Positions 11,197 to 22,515 of a stretch of DNA of 64,000 bases are shown here, in pieces. The stretch comes from Papio anubis. Taxonomy: Eukaryota; Chordata; Mammalia; Primates; Cercopithecidae. The number at the start of each line of letters is the position of its first letter. Within the stretch, counting starts at the first letter, position 1. The notes under the pieces were generated by a model. The model had not been told where the DNA came from and searched no databases. It saw nothing but the letters and a program-made list of their open reading frames with translations. The position numbers were made by a program, and so were the translations under genes. The DNA is taken from the NCBI RefSeq assembly GCF_008728515.1, contig NC_044996.1, positions 118,094,547 through 118,158,546 on the forward strand, read 5' to 3'.

Positions 11197-11479
11197 TTTT
11201 TTTTTTTGAAACGGAGTCTCGCTCTGTCCCCCAGGCTGGAGTGCAGTGGCGCGATCTCGGCTCACTGCAAGCTCCGCCTTCCGGGATCACGCCATTTTCC
11301 TGCCTCAGCCTCCTGAGTAGCTGGGACTACAGGCGCCTCCCACCGCGCCCGGCTAATTTTTTTTTGTATTTTTAGTAGAGACGGGGTTTCACCGTGGTCT
11401 CGATCTCCTGACCTTGTGATCCGCCTGCCTCAGCCTCCCAAAGTGCTGGGATTACAGGCGTGAGCCACCGCGCCCGGCC
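11197..11479 (-). mobile_element. AluY, antisense, with small internal deletion
   Basis: Low divergence and AluY-type wording ('tgcaagctccgccttccg'). Target duplication 'ggcaaagtatttt' at 11184-11196 and 11480-11492. The expected segment between 'tttcaccgtg' and 'gtctcgatctcc' is shortened by about 12 bases. It has many CpGs, so it is one of the younger insertions. Confidence 0.93.
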
Positions 11480-11735
11480 GGCAAAGTATTTTTATGTGGA
11501 AAATGATTTATATGTCATACCTATCAGAATCAAATGGCTACCAGGCAATATATATAACGTAAGTGAAAGTATTAATAGTTTATACATACATATACATATA
11601 AATATGTATATGTATGTATCTATACGTGTGAGTTAATGTATACTAATGTTAGTATTCAGATTATCTTGAAGTATTGGACTGTTGAGAAAATGGAATTATT
11701 AACATGCATTAAAGGATATACAAATATAAATATAT
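11480..11735. repeat. Module G end with AT palindrome
   Basis: 'atgtcatacctatcagaatc' and 'ccaggcaatatatataac' align with 14690, 16245, 32535 and 40290. It contains a perfect 18-bp-arm palindrome at 11582-11619. At about 11735 the sequence jumps to module T without module J or R, so this is a unit-internal deletion junction. Confidence 0.6.
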
Positions 11736-12000
11736 TTTTCTTGAATTAGCATTGAAGAATGAAATAGCTGCATTACATGCTTCATACATTTTAGTTTATT
11801 TTGGAATATGTTAAAATATTTTGCAATGTGATTATACTGTTTTCCATAATACCAGCAGTAAATTAGAGTCACAGTAGCTCTACACCCTTGCATGCACTTG
11901 GTATGGTTCATATAGTCTTTTTAACCTAGCTCTTCTAATAGATGTGCAGTTGTGTTTCATTGTTGCTCTGAATTGTATGGTTTTGAGTTCTTTTTTTGAA
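11736..12000 (-). mobile_element. L1M 3' end antisense (module T, short)
   Basis: 'tttggaatatgttaaaatat', 'accagcagtaaattagag' and 'gatgtgcagttgtgtttca' match the ORF2 C-terminal end of module T. The 3'UTR portion is missing. Confidence 0.65.
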
Positions 12001-12799
12001 GACATCCTCAGTAAATGGAGAATATAAATCACAGGCTTGAAGCTCTTTCTGTACCATTCAAATTTTGCAAATATGATTTTTTATTGTTTGTGAAAATTTG
12101 TGTATGATTTCTATAAAATAATTGGAAGCTCTAGGTGATTTTATCTTCCTCCAGGGAACATTTTATTTTGCTTCCAGCAGGCCATTAAGATGCGGACAGT
12201 TCATCTCATTGCAATCAAGATTTGAGTCTTTTTGAAGCTTGGTTTTGTGAGTAGTTTTCTATTTCTTATTCATAAGGACACGTAGGACATAGCTCCTCAG
12301 GTCTACATCTAATGAAGCCTTGTGTTTCCATATCCTCTCCTCCTTGGGGGTGAGGGGGACTGGAATTCTCTTTGTGTTCCATGGACTGGTGAGTCTGCTG
12401 GAAATGTCACTCACTCGCCTAGTTTCTCAGCTACACCTTTCTGCTTAGAAACTTGGTTTCAAACTTCTCATTTGAGGAGGGATGTCATCTGGGGAAAAAA
12501 GTACCAAATTTGCTTCTCATCCCTTTTGCTATTCTTTTACTTGAGATCTTGTCTCTTCAATGTTTGCTTATTTGGGCTCATGATAACTTAAAATGATGTC
12601 TTTTATATTTTCCATCTTTCAGAGTTTTTCTCAGTAGAGTGCTTGGGCTGAAACATCTGGTCTGACATTGCTAAAAAGAAAGTATCTCCAAAAACACTAT
12701 TTCTTAAATATATTTTACTTTGTATGTGTTTTGCCTGCTATATTGAATTAACCCAATCTGTAAATTAAGGAGATAAACAACTTTAATTAAACTTACTAT
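12001..12799 (-). repeat. Module N (antisense L1M 5'UTR-like)
   Basis: 'catcctcagtaaatggagaa' near 12003, 'gaatgtc...tcactc' and 'agtttctcagctacacc' near 12420, 'cttgtctcttcaatg' near 12548, and 'gagtttttctcagtagag' near 12622. It aligns with 21181-21890, 37471-38260 and 48546-49400. The ORF at 12322-12591 lies inside and shows no recognisable domain. Confidence 0.6.
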
Positions 12800-14310
12800 T
12801 TGGGATAATTGTACATTCACTTTTAAATAAAAGAAATAATACAGAGATATACCATGTACCCTTTACCTATTTCTAGCCAATATTAACATCTTGCAAAAGT
12901 GTAGTGTAGTATCTACCTCAGGATATTCACATTGCTACAGTCAAGATGTAGCATATTTCTATCACCACAAAGACACGCTTTGTTGCACTTAAAGGCACAC
13001 CTTCATCCCTGAATTCTGGCAACCACAAATATATTATTTATTTCTATACATTTTCATTTCTAGGCTATTGTATAAATATAATCATACTGTATGTGACCAT
13101 TGGGATTATCTTTTTTCCAGAATACATAATTCTCTAGCGATTTATCCAGGTTGTTAGATCAGTACTTCCTTTTCCTTTCTGAGTAGTATTTCATGGTATA
13201 GATGTACCACAGTTTGTTTAACCATTCACTCTTTGAAGATTGTTTTCTTATTGCTGGATTCCAGAGAATACTGATAAATCTGCCATCAACATTTCTGTAC
13301 AGGTTTCCATGTGAACATGATCTTTACTTTTCTGGGGTAAATATCCAATAATGCAATTGGTGTATTCAAGTTTCTCCCTTGGCCTCTCTTTACTAAGGAG
13401 TGGAGGATGCTCCTTGTTACTGCTGAGCGAGGTTGGGAGTTCTGACGCCCCATTAGGCCTCCACTAATTTCTTCCTGATAGGAGGAAGAGGAACGTCAGG
13501 TTACAGCTCCTTTTGTGTACTGCAGTGACACTCATGCAGAGTGGTTTCCTTACCATGAGTTGCAATGGAAGTCATTAATCTCTACTAGATCTCCTCTGAG
13601 ACCACTCTAATAAGGAGGGGAAGGTTACCATATTACTTCCCAGAGAGTGGAAGTCCATGCTCCCCAGATGTGCTCTGTTGACACGGTTGTGCGGGAGTCC
13701 TCGTTATTGCCCAGCAGGCATAAAAGTCCTAGCTCCCTACTTGGTTTTATCTGACATACATCATGGGGTAGGCAGTTAGGAGTTACTAGTTACAGCATAA
13801 TAAGTGAGGGAGCGTAGGCTCCCCACATGGTCTCTTGTTGGCATGAGTTAAAATAGGATCTCCATATTGTCTGTCATACTGGCTGAAGTAGGATACTTAT
13901 TTTCTTAAAGTTTTCTGTTTTGTTAAGCTGTCCCTTTCCTTGTCTTTTGACTAGAGAGATTAGGCTTATTGGAGAAAAGGGAGGAATTTTTCGTATGCAC
14001 CCTTTTTTGTTTAAAGGTTGCCAGGTATGTCAGCTTTATTCTGGGACGTATGAAGCAAAACCAAACAAAATGAAAACACAGCGACAGAATTAAAAACAAA
14101 AGCAGAGAAGTCACCATCCTATTGTTTTTTGGGTCCTGAGGCCTCTAACCAGTCTTCCTCCCTGTCTCCATCTTTCAGAGTTTTGTAATATTTGTTTTAT
14201 GTATAACATCCAAGGTTTCTAGTTGTACTTAGAGGGCAAAATAGAGAAAAAAATTATGTCTACTCCATCTTCTTGAGGCATCTTGAAGCAGATGGCCAAC
14301 AATTCTTTTA
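12800..14310 (-). mobile_element. L1M, antisense, with ORF1/ORF2 body deleted
   Basis: 12840-13365 is an antisense L1M 3' end ('atcttgcaaaagtgtag', 'tacagtcaagatgtagc', 'ggtatagatgtaccacag', 'gaacatgatctttac'). At about 13366 it joins an antisense L1M 5'UTR ('ttgggagttctgacgcc', 'aggcctccactaat', 'agtcctagctccctact', 'ctagagagattaggc'). The whole coding body is missing. The 5'UTR half matches 46140-46765. A T-run at 14337-14350 follows. Confidence 0.7.
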
Positions 14311-14655
14311 GTCAAATGACCTTCAAAAATAGTGGATTTTTTTTTTTTTGCCTTTAGTTGCTTAATTTATTTCAAGCTAATTATTTCATTCATCCCATAA
14401 ATGTTTTCAAATTCCCAACATATGTGCCAGATGTGGACCATTTGCTGAATTACATTATTGAAGGAGAGCCTAATGGGAAAATAGACAAGTAAATATGAAA
14501 TGTATAATAGAAGATAGCTCTAGTGGTAATTTGCTACCCAGTAATATAACTAGAATATTACCCATATCTTTTTGTGCTGTTTTTCGAACTCTTTACTTTT
14601 CATGTTCTACTTGCAAGTATATAGCATCACTGCCTGTAATATCCATACTCTTCTG
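14311..14655. repeat. Module D, partial
   Basis: 'caacatatgtgccagatgtg' near 14417, 'gggaaaatagacaagtaa' near 14474 and 'ctgcctgtaatatcc'. It breaks off at about 14655 and jumps into module G, skipping the 'gagaaggcagcca' half. Confidence 0.6.
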
Positions 14656-14955
14656 CTTTGGCAAAATATGTTTTACATACAAATGATTTATATGAAGATA
14701 ATACATATCAGAATCAATTAGGTACCATGCAATATATATTAATAGAACATAAGTATTTATGTACTATTATCTGTCAATAATTACTTGACTACCAAAGTTA
14801 TTAAACATTAAGCCCATAATTTTTGCTATCAAGTAATTATTACATGAGTACATAATTAACATGTGGAATTAGTAACATCCATCAAAGGGTATACAAAAAA
14901 TAAATATAAATGCCTTACACTTAATGTATGCTTTACACTTAATGTAAATGTGTAA
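14656..14955. repeat. Module G fragment inserted between two D fragments
   Basis: 'ctttggcaaaatatgtttta' near 14657, 'atacatatcagaatcaatt' near 14701 and 'taacatccatcaaagggtat' near 14872 match 11480-11735 and 16200-16450. The block ends in two near-identical 'tacacttaatgta' repeats (14927-14947). Confidence 0.6.
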
Positions 14956-15660
14956 TGCAGTTAGAATAAATAGAATATTATTTGTACTTTTTGTGTTATG
15001 TTTGGTGCTTGTTCAAGGGATCCGTATTTGAATTTTTTACTTCACAGTCTACTTAGATTTAAATATATTTACTTCCTGTAAATATAATCTTACAACAGGA
15101 CATTTCTCTTTATTCTCTTTTCCTTTGTGTTCTTGTTGTACTGTTTGCATCTAAAATATCATTTATCACATTGCTTTAAACAATCAATAGTCTTTCAAAT
15201 AAATAATAGAAAATGTTAGTCTTTTCTAATTAGGCACATATTATCCCATGCTCTTTTTTCCTTCCTATAGTTCTTAGTTTCTATCACATGTCATTTCCCT
15301 TCAGCCTGAAGAACTTCCTTTGGTATTGCTTGGATTACAGATTGGCCAGTGACGCATTCTCTTAGGTTTAGTTATATGTCTTGGTCACTCTCAGTTTGAA
15401 AAGATAATTTCACTGGATATAGAGTATGGATTGAAAGTGCTATCATCTTTTCCTTTGTCATTGGAGGAATTCTGCTCCACTTTCTTTACTTTTCTGTGGA
15501 TTTTGTGGAGAAGGCAGCCATCATTTAAGTCATTGTTCCCAGTGAGATAATGTACACTTATTTCGTTGAATATTTTAGTGGCTATATATTCGTTAAATCA
15601 CTAATATACTTTATATTTCAAACATGCCCAATATATAGTTTATTAGTAAATATTTCAAAA
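14956..15660. repeat. Module D, second partial copy
   Basis: Re-enters D at 'agaatattatttgtactttt', continues through 'gtgttatgtttggtgctt' (15.0 kb) and 'catttcccttcagcctgaag', and reaches 'gtggagaaggcagccatc' near 15505. With 14311-14655 it makes one full D plus an overlap, as expected from unequal recombination. Confidence 0.6.
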
Positions 15661-15948
15661 ACTTAACCAGCTATTTTAACAATGAAAATTATTATGTTTA
15701 TAAGAAAATAGCTTATTTAATCAACAAGAGAAATAAAAGCAAAAAAGATGCATGCAAAGCACCAAAAACTCCATTATTATTAAAATATGTAAAAATATCT
15801 GTACAGGTATGTGCAAATTAAGATAATTTAAGCACATTCAGAGGCAAAATATGAAAAAAAGTTGGTTATTACAATTTCTGATCTGACCTGGATGTGATAG
15901 TATATGAGAGGAGCCATAATCTCCTGATAAAAAATAATAATAATGAAA
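15661..15948. repeat. Module G, unit 3
   Basis: 'tcaacaagagaaataaaagc', 'gtgcaaattaagataattt' and 'atttctgatctgacctgg' align with 6440, 10870, 25900 and 32230. Confidence 0.55.
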
Positions 15949-16113
15949 AAAATTAGCTGGGCATGTTGGTGCACACCTGTTGCCCAGCTACTTGGGAGGC
16001 TGAGGCAGGAAAATTGCTTGAACCCAGGAGTTCAAGGCGGCAGTCAGCTATAATGGCAGCATTGCACCCTTGCCTGGGTGGCAGAGTGAGACCCTTTCTC
16101 TAAAAAAAAAAAA
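15949..16113 (+). mobile_element. Alu right arm, AluJ-type
   Basis: Begins at 'aattagctgggcatgttgg' and ends in an A-run at 16102-16112. Only the right monomer is present. Divergence is high ('gcaccct tgcctgggtggcag'). Confidence 0.85.
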
Positions 16114-17364
16114 TTATTTAAAAAAGAATATTGATGTGACACTTGTATTAACTATCACAAATACTTTATATCTAGTGTACTTACAAAAAATACAGTATTT
16201 TTCTGCCTTGACAAATATATTTTATATGAAAAATTAAATACAGTAAAATATCACAAAGGAATATGTAATGTATAGAATATAAATTAACATGAATTTATGT
16301 ATATATGTGTGTATAATGTATATGCAGTTATAAATTAGCCTCTCTCTCTATATATATAAAACTATTCAAATAATTTGGTGTTCAAATCATTATGAAATGA
16401 TAGACTTTAAGAAATAGAATTAGTAGTTTGTATCCAAGATAAAAGGACAATAAATATAAATAGGCCACTAGTGTATTAAATATGCTTAATACTTAATGTA
16501 AAAATTTTACTTAATGAGATAACCCTTTTTATCTTGTTAGCAGACTACTGAAGGAGTACAAAATGGTAGAGTTTGCAGAAAGTTTTCTTTTTTAGTTAGA
16601 TCATAAACTTACCTATAGTTTAGATAGTAATTTTCCTTTACTGTATCTCACAGAATTTACACATGTGCATTAAAATGTGGTCCAAAAAGGTCATAAAATG
16701 CCACTGAATTGCTTACTTTCAAGTGGTTAATTTTATTATATAATTTCACCTCATTTTTAAAAAAACTGAAAGGACAAAAAAGGCAAAACCCAATTTTTTG
16801 TTGTTGTTTTTAAAAGCTTTTAATTTCTGGCAATTCTTTTTAACACACAGCAATTGTCACATTTTCTTTTTAGATTTTTTTTATCACGATATTTATGAAG
16901 AGATAATTGGATTCAGTAGCAATCATGGAAATGTAAAGACAACAATAGCAATGTTTCCAAATATACAAATATTATAATGAATAATAATGTCCAAGCTTTC
17001 CAAGTGAAGGAAAAACTACCCTCAGGCACAGGAGGTGGGTTTCTAATTTTGAAACATTTCTGTGAACAATTTGGCAGCAACCATCAATTTAAAATGTGTT
17101 CATAAACCTACAGGAGGACTATATAAAAATTCTGAAAATTATTCAGAATATATATTTCAAGGAAAATTTAAGTATAATAACAGAATGAATGATTCCATGA
17201 TATAATAAGTGTCTACCTATCTGTTTAAATTTACATATAAAAATAATCTAGGAGGATACACATTATTTGGCTAACAATGATTACCTGCTGATAAGTGAGA
17301 GTGGGGAAGGAAGGGCCAGAAATTATCTGAAATCAAAAAGAAACAAAAATACATACCTTTTTGG
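16114..17364. repeat. AT-rich: module G tail and unassigned sequence
   Basis: 16240-16540 aligns with module G ('aaatatcacaaaggaatatg', 'gaaatagaattagtag'). 16290-16365 contains short TG/TA and (CT)n(TA)n runs. 16780-17364 is not recognised. The 81-codon ORF at 17267-17512 runs into the MLT1 LTR and is not supported as a gene. Confidence 0.5.
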
Positions 17365-17852
17365 GGTAGGCAGAAAAACATCTCCCCAAAGATATCTACG
17401 GGAAAATCCTCTGACTCTGAGAATATATTATTTTATACAGCAAAAGGAATTTGGTAGCTGTGATTTAACTGAAGATCATGAGATGGAAAGATTGTTATCT
17501 GTGTGCATCTAATATAATCACAAAGGACCTTATAATGATAATGTGAAGGAGGAAGATAGCAGAGTCAGGGCCAGTGACGATGTGAATACAGAAGCAGAGG
17601 TCACAATGAGGTGAGAAAGACACATCTGGCCTTGAAGATAGAGGGATGATGTGCCAAGGAATGCAGGAAGCCTCTAAAAGCTGAAAAAAGCAAGTAGTAG
17701 ATTCTTTCCTGCTACCTCCAGAAGAAACAAACCTTTGCAGACACCGTGATTTTTGCCCCATAATATGCTTTTTAACTTTTTGACTCACAGAAATATAAGA
17801 TAATAAATTTGCTTTGTTGTAAACCACTAAGTTTGTGGTAAACAGTAAGACA
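17365..17852 (+). mobile_element. MLT1-type MaLR LTR
   Basis: Sense MLT1: 'aaggaatttggtagctgtga', 'gatcatgagatggaaag', 'atcacaaaggaccttat', 'gaatacagaagcagaggtca', 'gccaaggaatgcaggaagc', 'gataataaatttgctttg' and 'accactaagtttgtggta'. Its interior wording differs from the 3584-4036 copy, so it is another MLT1 subfamily. The 121-codon minus ORF at 17495-17860 is a chance frame. Confidence 0.88.
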
Positions 17853-18252
17853 AAACCCAATTTTTAGATAAATTATGCTGTGTTCATAGTATTAATACTA
17901 TGCACTATACAATTATTTAAAATATTAAATATATATTTACAAGACAAATTGCTAATAGAAAGAAAGCAAATTCTTACAGGCATGTGTACAAATATTTAAA
18001 TATATGATTCATTTAAATACATATGTGTGTATTTTTATATACACACTATAGTGCTAATCATAATTGCTTTCAGAAAGCATATGCATTGGCATTTTCTGAA
18101 AATTTTACACTGAGCACATCATATGCAATTGTATGCAATAAAAGGTGTAAGTAACAAATAGTCATGTGATGACTTATTACTAATAATAGTTTGAAAGATC
18201 TACACTGATTTTATTTCAAAGTAGTACACAATAGCATAAGAAATTAGTGGGG
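17853..18252. repeat. Module J first part
   Basis: 'agaaagaaagcaaattctta', 'atacacactatagtgctaat', 'gcattttctgaaaattttac' and 'cactgagcacatcatatgc' align with 27150-27330 and 33050-33250. It resembles the sense 3' part of an old interspersed element; the family is uncertain. Confidence 0.5.
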
Positions 18253-18561
18253 TGTTTTTTGTTTTTCAAGACAGGATTTCTCTGTCACCCAGGCTGGAGT
18301 GCGGTACTGACATCCTAGCCCACTGCAGCCTTGAACTCCTGGGCTCAAGCTATTCTCCCACCTCAGCCTTCCAAGTAGATAGTACAGACACGCACCACCA
18401 CAACTGTTTTGTTGTTGGTGGTGGTGGTTTTTTGTTTGTTTGTTTTTTGTAGAGATAGTGACTCGCTATGTTGCCCAGGCTGGTCTTTAACTCCTGGCCT
18501 CAAGTGGTCTTCCCATCTTGGCCTCCTAAACCTCTTACACGCATGAACCACCAGGCCTGAC
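18253..18561 (-). mobile_element. AluJ-type, antisense
   Basis: 'caggctggagtgcggtac', 'cttgaactcctgggctcaag' and 'ctatgttgcccaggctgg' are AluJ-type. The middle A-rich linker has become a (GTT)/(GTG) simple repeat at 18408-18448. Both strands carry short chance ORFs here. Confidence 0.9.
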
Positions 18562-18890
18562 CAGCAGTTGGTCTCATACACAGATTTAGAAAAGAGTTAA
18601 AAAGAAAAACATATGCTGAGAAATAATACAAGAAAAGATATGTGGAGAAAAAAATTGCGAATCACTGAAAACAGGCTGAACCTGTGGTGAGTCAGTGAGA
18701 TCATTAAACGTGGCCATAGGTAAAATTGTCACACATAATGCTTTTTATTGTTCCACTTAGATTAAGTATCAAATGTATTGCAAATTGTGTCTTAAATACC
18801 GGGGAGCCTCTGTTAATAAGATACCAGAGCCTCTGTTACCATGTTATCGGAAAAAAATGATGACAGTAATCAGGATTATAATAACTTTAA
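18562..18890. repeat. Module J second part
   Basis: 'gtgagtcagtgagatcatta', 'ctttttattgttccactta' and 'aagtatcaaatgtattgc' align with 6980-7100, 27560-27700 and 33655-33800. This segment does not look like L1, so its recurrence supports duplication of whole units and not repeated L1 insertion. Confidence 0.6.
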
Positions 18891-20116
18891 AGTTTTATCT
18901 GATAAGTATATAGAAAAAAAATGGCCTTATTTTGTAAGGTATTCATGCCATTTCTTATATTGTGTATAAAAGTTTAGTAAGAATTAATATTCTTAGAACA
19001 TTTATGTTTAACTGAATGGAATCCAACAAATCTGCTAAATTATCTAAGAAATTCTAATGTTATTACCTACAGGTTCCTTTTAGCTTATAAACATCATCAT
19101 GCTCTTTGTGAATAATGTTGATTTCATTTCTCCCTTACAAATTTTTATATATATTGCATTTTTGTCCTGTTGTAAGATTACATTTACAGGAAATGACCTC
19201 TATAAAATGTTGAATAGAACTGGTGATGGTAGGTATCCTTTTATCATTTCTGATCTCAGGGAGAAGGTTCTCAGTATTTCAACACTAATCATAATATTCT
19301 CTAGTTCTTCAGGCTATTTTTTAAATAATAAGTGACTGGGAAAATTTGTCAAATGGTTTCTCTGTATTTATATGACACAATTATGTTCCTTTTTTGTTAA
19401 AATTGTTTGGTATCTAAGTATTAAATCTACAGTAATTTCAGTTTTTTATTAAACCCAAATTGTCAGGTCGCATGAACAGTGCTGTAAGATACATCATGTC
19501 TGATGTATTTTAGAATTTCGTTTGTCAGAAATAAATTTGTTTTTTTTTCCAGAGGTTTTGTAAACAATGATAAATATAAAGAAATCACAGTAATTTTTGT
19601 TGTTACTGTTTACCACAAGAGATATAAAGCGAAGTTTATCTTCTCTTATAATGTGCTTTATAGTTTTGTGTAAAGTTTATATAGATCTCATAAAACATTT
19701 TGGGGTGTGCCTTTGCCCTTTCTATCCTGAGGAAGATCTTGTGTAAAATTTATTTTATGTCTTTCTTCGTTGTGTGGAAAAGTTCATGGCTTAGGGAACC
19801 AGGAAATAGAAATTATTTTTAGGAAGGATTTTCACTATGCAAAATTTCATTGATTGATATTGGACTATTTGTATTTCTTAAGGGTTTTGATCTTATATGT
19901 GTTTAACTCTGAATTTCATCATTTTGTGTAATTTCAAATATATTGAAGTGAATCTGCTTATATATTATGTATACATTTCCAGGTTTAGTAATAATTATCC
20001 TGTCTACCTTCTGCGTATTGGTTATGTGAGCCTTCTTTGCTTCTTGACCAGTCTTGCCAAGAGTTTATCTTCATTTATTTATTTATTTTACCATTTTATA
20101 AAACTGAAAACCAATC
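18891..20116 (-). mobile_element. Module R, antisense L1 ORF2 RT region (longest copy)
   Basis: 'ccatttcttatattgtgtat', 'gaatagaactggtgatggta' near 19213, 'cattttggggtgtgcctttg' near 19698 and 'aggaaggattttcactatgc' near 19824. This is the most continuous copy of module R before the Alu. The 153-codon ORF at 19897-20358 spans this and the Alu and is not a gene. Confidence 0.75.
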
Positions 20117-20417
20117 TTTTTTTTTTTTTTTTTTTTTTGAGACAGACTCTCATTCTGTTGCCCAGGCTGGAGTGCAGTGGCACGATCTTGGCTCACTACA
20201 ACCTCTGCTTCTCGGGTTCAAGCAATTTTCCTGCCTCAGCCTCTCGAGTAGCTGGGACTACAGGCGCCCTCCACCACCTCCAGCTAATTTTTGTATTTTT
20301 AGTGGAGACGGGGTTTCACCATATTAGCCAGGCTGGTCTCAAACTCCTGACCTCGTGATCCTCCCGCCTCGGCCTCCCAAAGTGCTGGGATTACAGGTGT
20401 GAGCCACTGCGCCCGGC
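20117..20417 (-). mobile_element. AluS, antisense, full length
   Basis: 22-base T-run at 20117-20138, then 'gagacagactctcattctg' through 'ccactgcgcccggc'. Target duplication 'tgaaaaccaa' at 20105-20114 and 20418-20427 (first base shared with the Alu edge). AluS by general wording. Confidence 0.93.
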
Positions 20418-21180
20418 TGAAAACCAACTTTTGAATGTGCAGCTCTTCTCTTTGTAATTTTCTTCAAAATTTCTTCTCTTGTTTTTGTGTTACTGTTTCG
20501 TTTGTATTATTTTCAATACTAAATTGCCACTTGGTTTTCATTTCTTTAAGGCTGATTATCAGATCTTAAATTTTCCAGATTTCTTCTCCGGCATTAAGTG
20601 CTGTATAATTTCCTTTAGACATATATTTTGGCACATTCTACACACAGTTTGTGACAGTTTCATGAAGACATATTTGACCTAAAATAATCCGGGCATCATT
20701 TAAATTAACAATATAAGTGTTAAAATGGGCATATATTTGTGAAACAATATCCACAATCAAGAAAATGTGAACATCTTCCACATCCAAGATTCCTTCAACA
20801 TCTTTATATTTCTCCCTTCTTAGTCCTGCTCAAGCCCCCACCCCTTTCCCATGAGTTAAAAATTCCTACAAGTGTCTTTGTATGGACATGTAATTTTATT
20901 TTGCTTGGATACACTACAAGGAATGGAATGGCCGGAGCATATGATTGGTGCATCTTTAAATTATTTTAGAAAATGTCAAAGTGTTTTGCTGTATGATTAT
21001 ACCATGGTACACCCAACCAGCAGTATGTGAGACTTGCAGTTGCTCTACATCTTTGCCAGCACTCTCAATGCTCAATATTATTTTTTATTTTATAAATTTA
21101 AGGTGTACAACATGATGGTCGGTATTTTTAACTGTACCTCTTCTGAGTGTATAATGATATCTCATTGTCACTCCAAATTG
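20418..21180 (-). mobile_element. End of module R and module T (L1M 3' end antisense)
   Basis: 20460-20660 has 'ccagatttcttctccggcat' and 'tttcctttagacatatattt'. From 20661 come the L1M 3'UTR and ORF2 end: 'caatatccacaatcaaga', 'ggaatggccggagcatatga' and 'acccaaccagcagtatgtg'. The ORFs at 20479-20682 and 20739-20969 are chance frames. Confidence 0.7.
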
Positions 21181-21889
21181 TTCTTTCTTTCCCAGGCATA
21201 CCAATAAATGGAGAAAATGGATTGCAGGCCTGATGCTAATCCTTTAATTCCCATTTATATCTTGCATGTATGATTGTTTTGGATTGCAATCTGAATTATC
21301 TGTATTAAATACTATGGCGATAATTGGAGGTCAGCAGTTATATATAATACTTTTGCTTTTGAGAGCCTGTTAACATGGAAATAGTTTACCTCATAGCAAT
21401 CAGGAATTGAGAACCTGGGTCTCAGATTTTGTCAGGAATGTTCTCTTTCTGACACACGTAGACATTTAGGTCATAGCCCCTCAGGGATGACAAGTGAACC
21501 ACTGTGTTTTTCAGAACCTCTTCTCATTGGTGCACCCTCAGGTCCAAGTGTGTCTCCTGGGATGGTGAAACTGCTAAAAGCTCTCACCAGCTGCTTAGCT
21601 TCTCAGCTTCAACTTATTGCTTAGTATCTCAGCGTCTCAGTCACCTTTGAATTAGCAAAACTGTTGAGCATAAAAGGGTTACCAAATTTGAGTATCCCCA
21701 CCTGGAATTATCTTCTAATTCAGACCCTGTCTCTTTAAATATTTATTTTCTTGTCTTTGTGGTGCTTTCTAACATGTGTTTTTGAGGCTTCCCTTTCCCA
21801 GTTTTTCTCGGCATGGTTGGGCTGTAAGATCTGTACAACCACTATTTCATAAAATATGTTTATAATTTGTAGTCGTTTTTTCCTATAGC
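21181..21889 (-). repeat. Module N (antisense L1M 5'UTR-like), complete
   Basis: 'caataaatggagaaaatgga' near 21211, 'tcatagcaatcaggaatt', 'atagcccctcagggatgac' near 21472, 'gctgcttagcttctcagctt' near 21589 and 'tttttctcggcatggttggg' near 21802. It is nearly colinear with 37471-38150 and 48546-49230. Confidence 0.65.
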
Positions 21890-22086
21890 TAATTACCCAT
21901 ATACCTATATATATGTAATTATATATAAAATATAACATATGTATATAATACATAATTATATCTATATAATATATAATTATTTATCTTTATAAACATCTTA
22001 TATAAAAAATATATATATATAATCTATATTTCTTATAAAGATGTTGAAGGAATCTTGGACGTGTGAGCTAGATGTTCACATGTTCA
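21890..22086. repeat. AT-rich low-complexity tract
   Basis: About 130 bases of irregular TA, ATA and TATA steps (21898-22030), locally self-complementary. It occupies the end of module N before an Alu. A likely fragile or slippage-prone stretch. Confidence 0.85.
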
Positions 22087-22387
22087 TTTTTTTTTTTTTT
22101 TGGGAGACAGAGTCTTTCTCTGTCACTGAGGCTGGAGAGCACTGGTGTGATGTTGGCTCACTGCAACCTCCGCCTCCTCGGTTCAAGGGATTCCCCTGCC
22201 TCAGCCTCCTGAGTTGCTGGGATTACAGGTGCGTGACACCAAGCCTGGCTAATTTTTTTGTGTTTTTAGTAGAGACGGGGTTTCACCATGTTGGCCAGTC
22301 TGGTCTCGAACTCCTGACCTTAGGCAATCTGCCAACCTCAGCTTCCCAAAGTGCCGGGATTACAGGCATGAGCCACCACACCCGGCC
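22087..22387 (-). mobile_element. AluS, antisense, full length
   Basis: T-run 22087-22101, 'gagacagagtctttctctg', 'tgcaacctccgcctcctcgg', 'tttcaccatgttggccag' and end 'accacacccggcc'. The 137-codon ORF at 22041-22454 is an Alu-derived frame. The target duplication is unclear. Confidence 0.92.
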
Positions 22388-22515
22388 CACATTTTCTTCA
22401 TTGTGGATATTGCTTCACAAGTGTATGCATGTGTGTGTGTATATACATATATAATATAAGTACATATATATGGTGTATATATATATCTCGTGTGTGTGTG
22501 TATATATATATGTAA
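22388..22515. repeat. Compound (TG)n/(TA)n microsatellite
   Basis: Alternating purine-pyrimidine runs: 'tgtgtgtgtgtatatacata' near 22431, then TA, 'ctcgtgtgtgtgtgtatata' near 22487. Potential left-handed DNA and length polymorphism. Confidence 0.9.

Noticed and set aside
17495..17860. 121-codon minus-strand ORF.
   Set aside because: Lies within an MLT1 LTR read in the antisense direction; LTRs of this group do not encode protein there.
19897..20358. Longest ORF in the window (153 codons).
   Set aside because: It starts in antisense L1 ORF2 and ends inside an antisense Alu; the C-terminal peptide is standard Alu translation.
22041..22454. 137-codon ORF.
   Set aside because: Almost entirely an antisense Alu frame plus flanking simple repeat.
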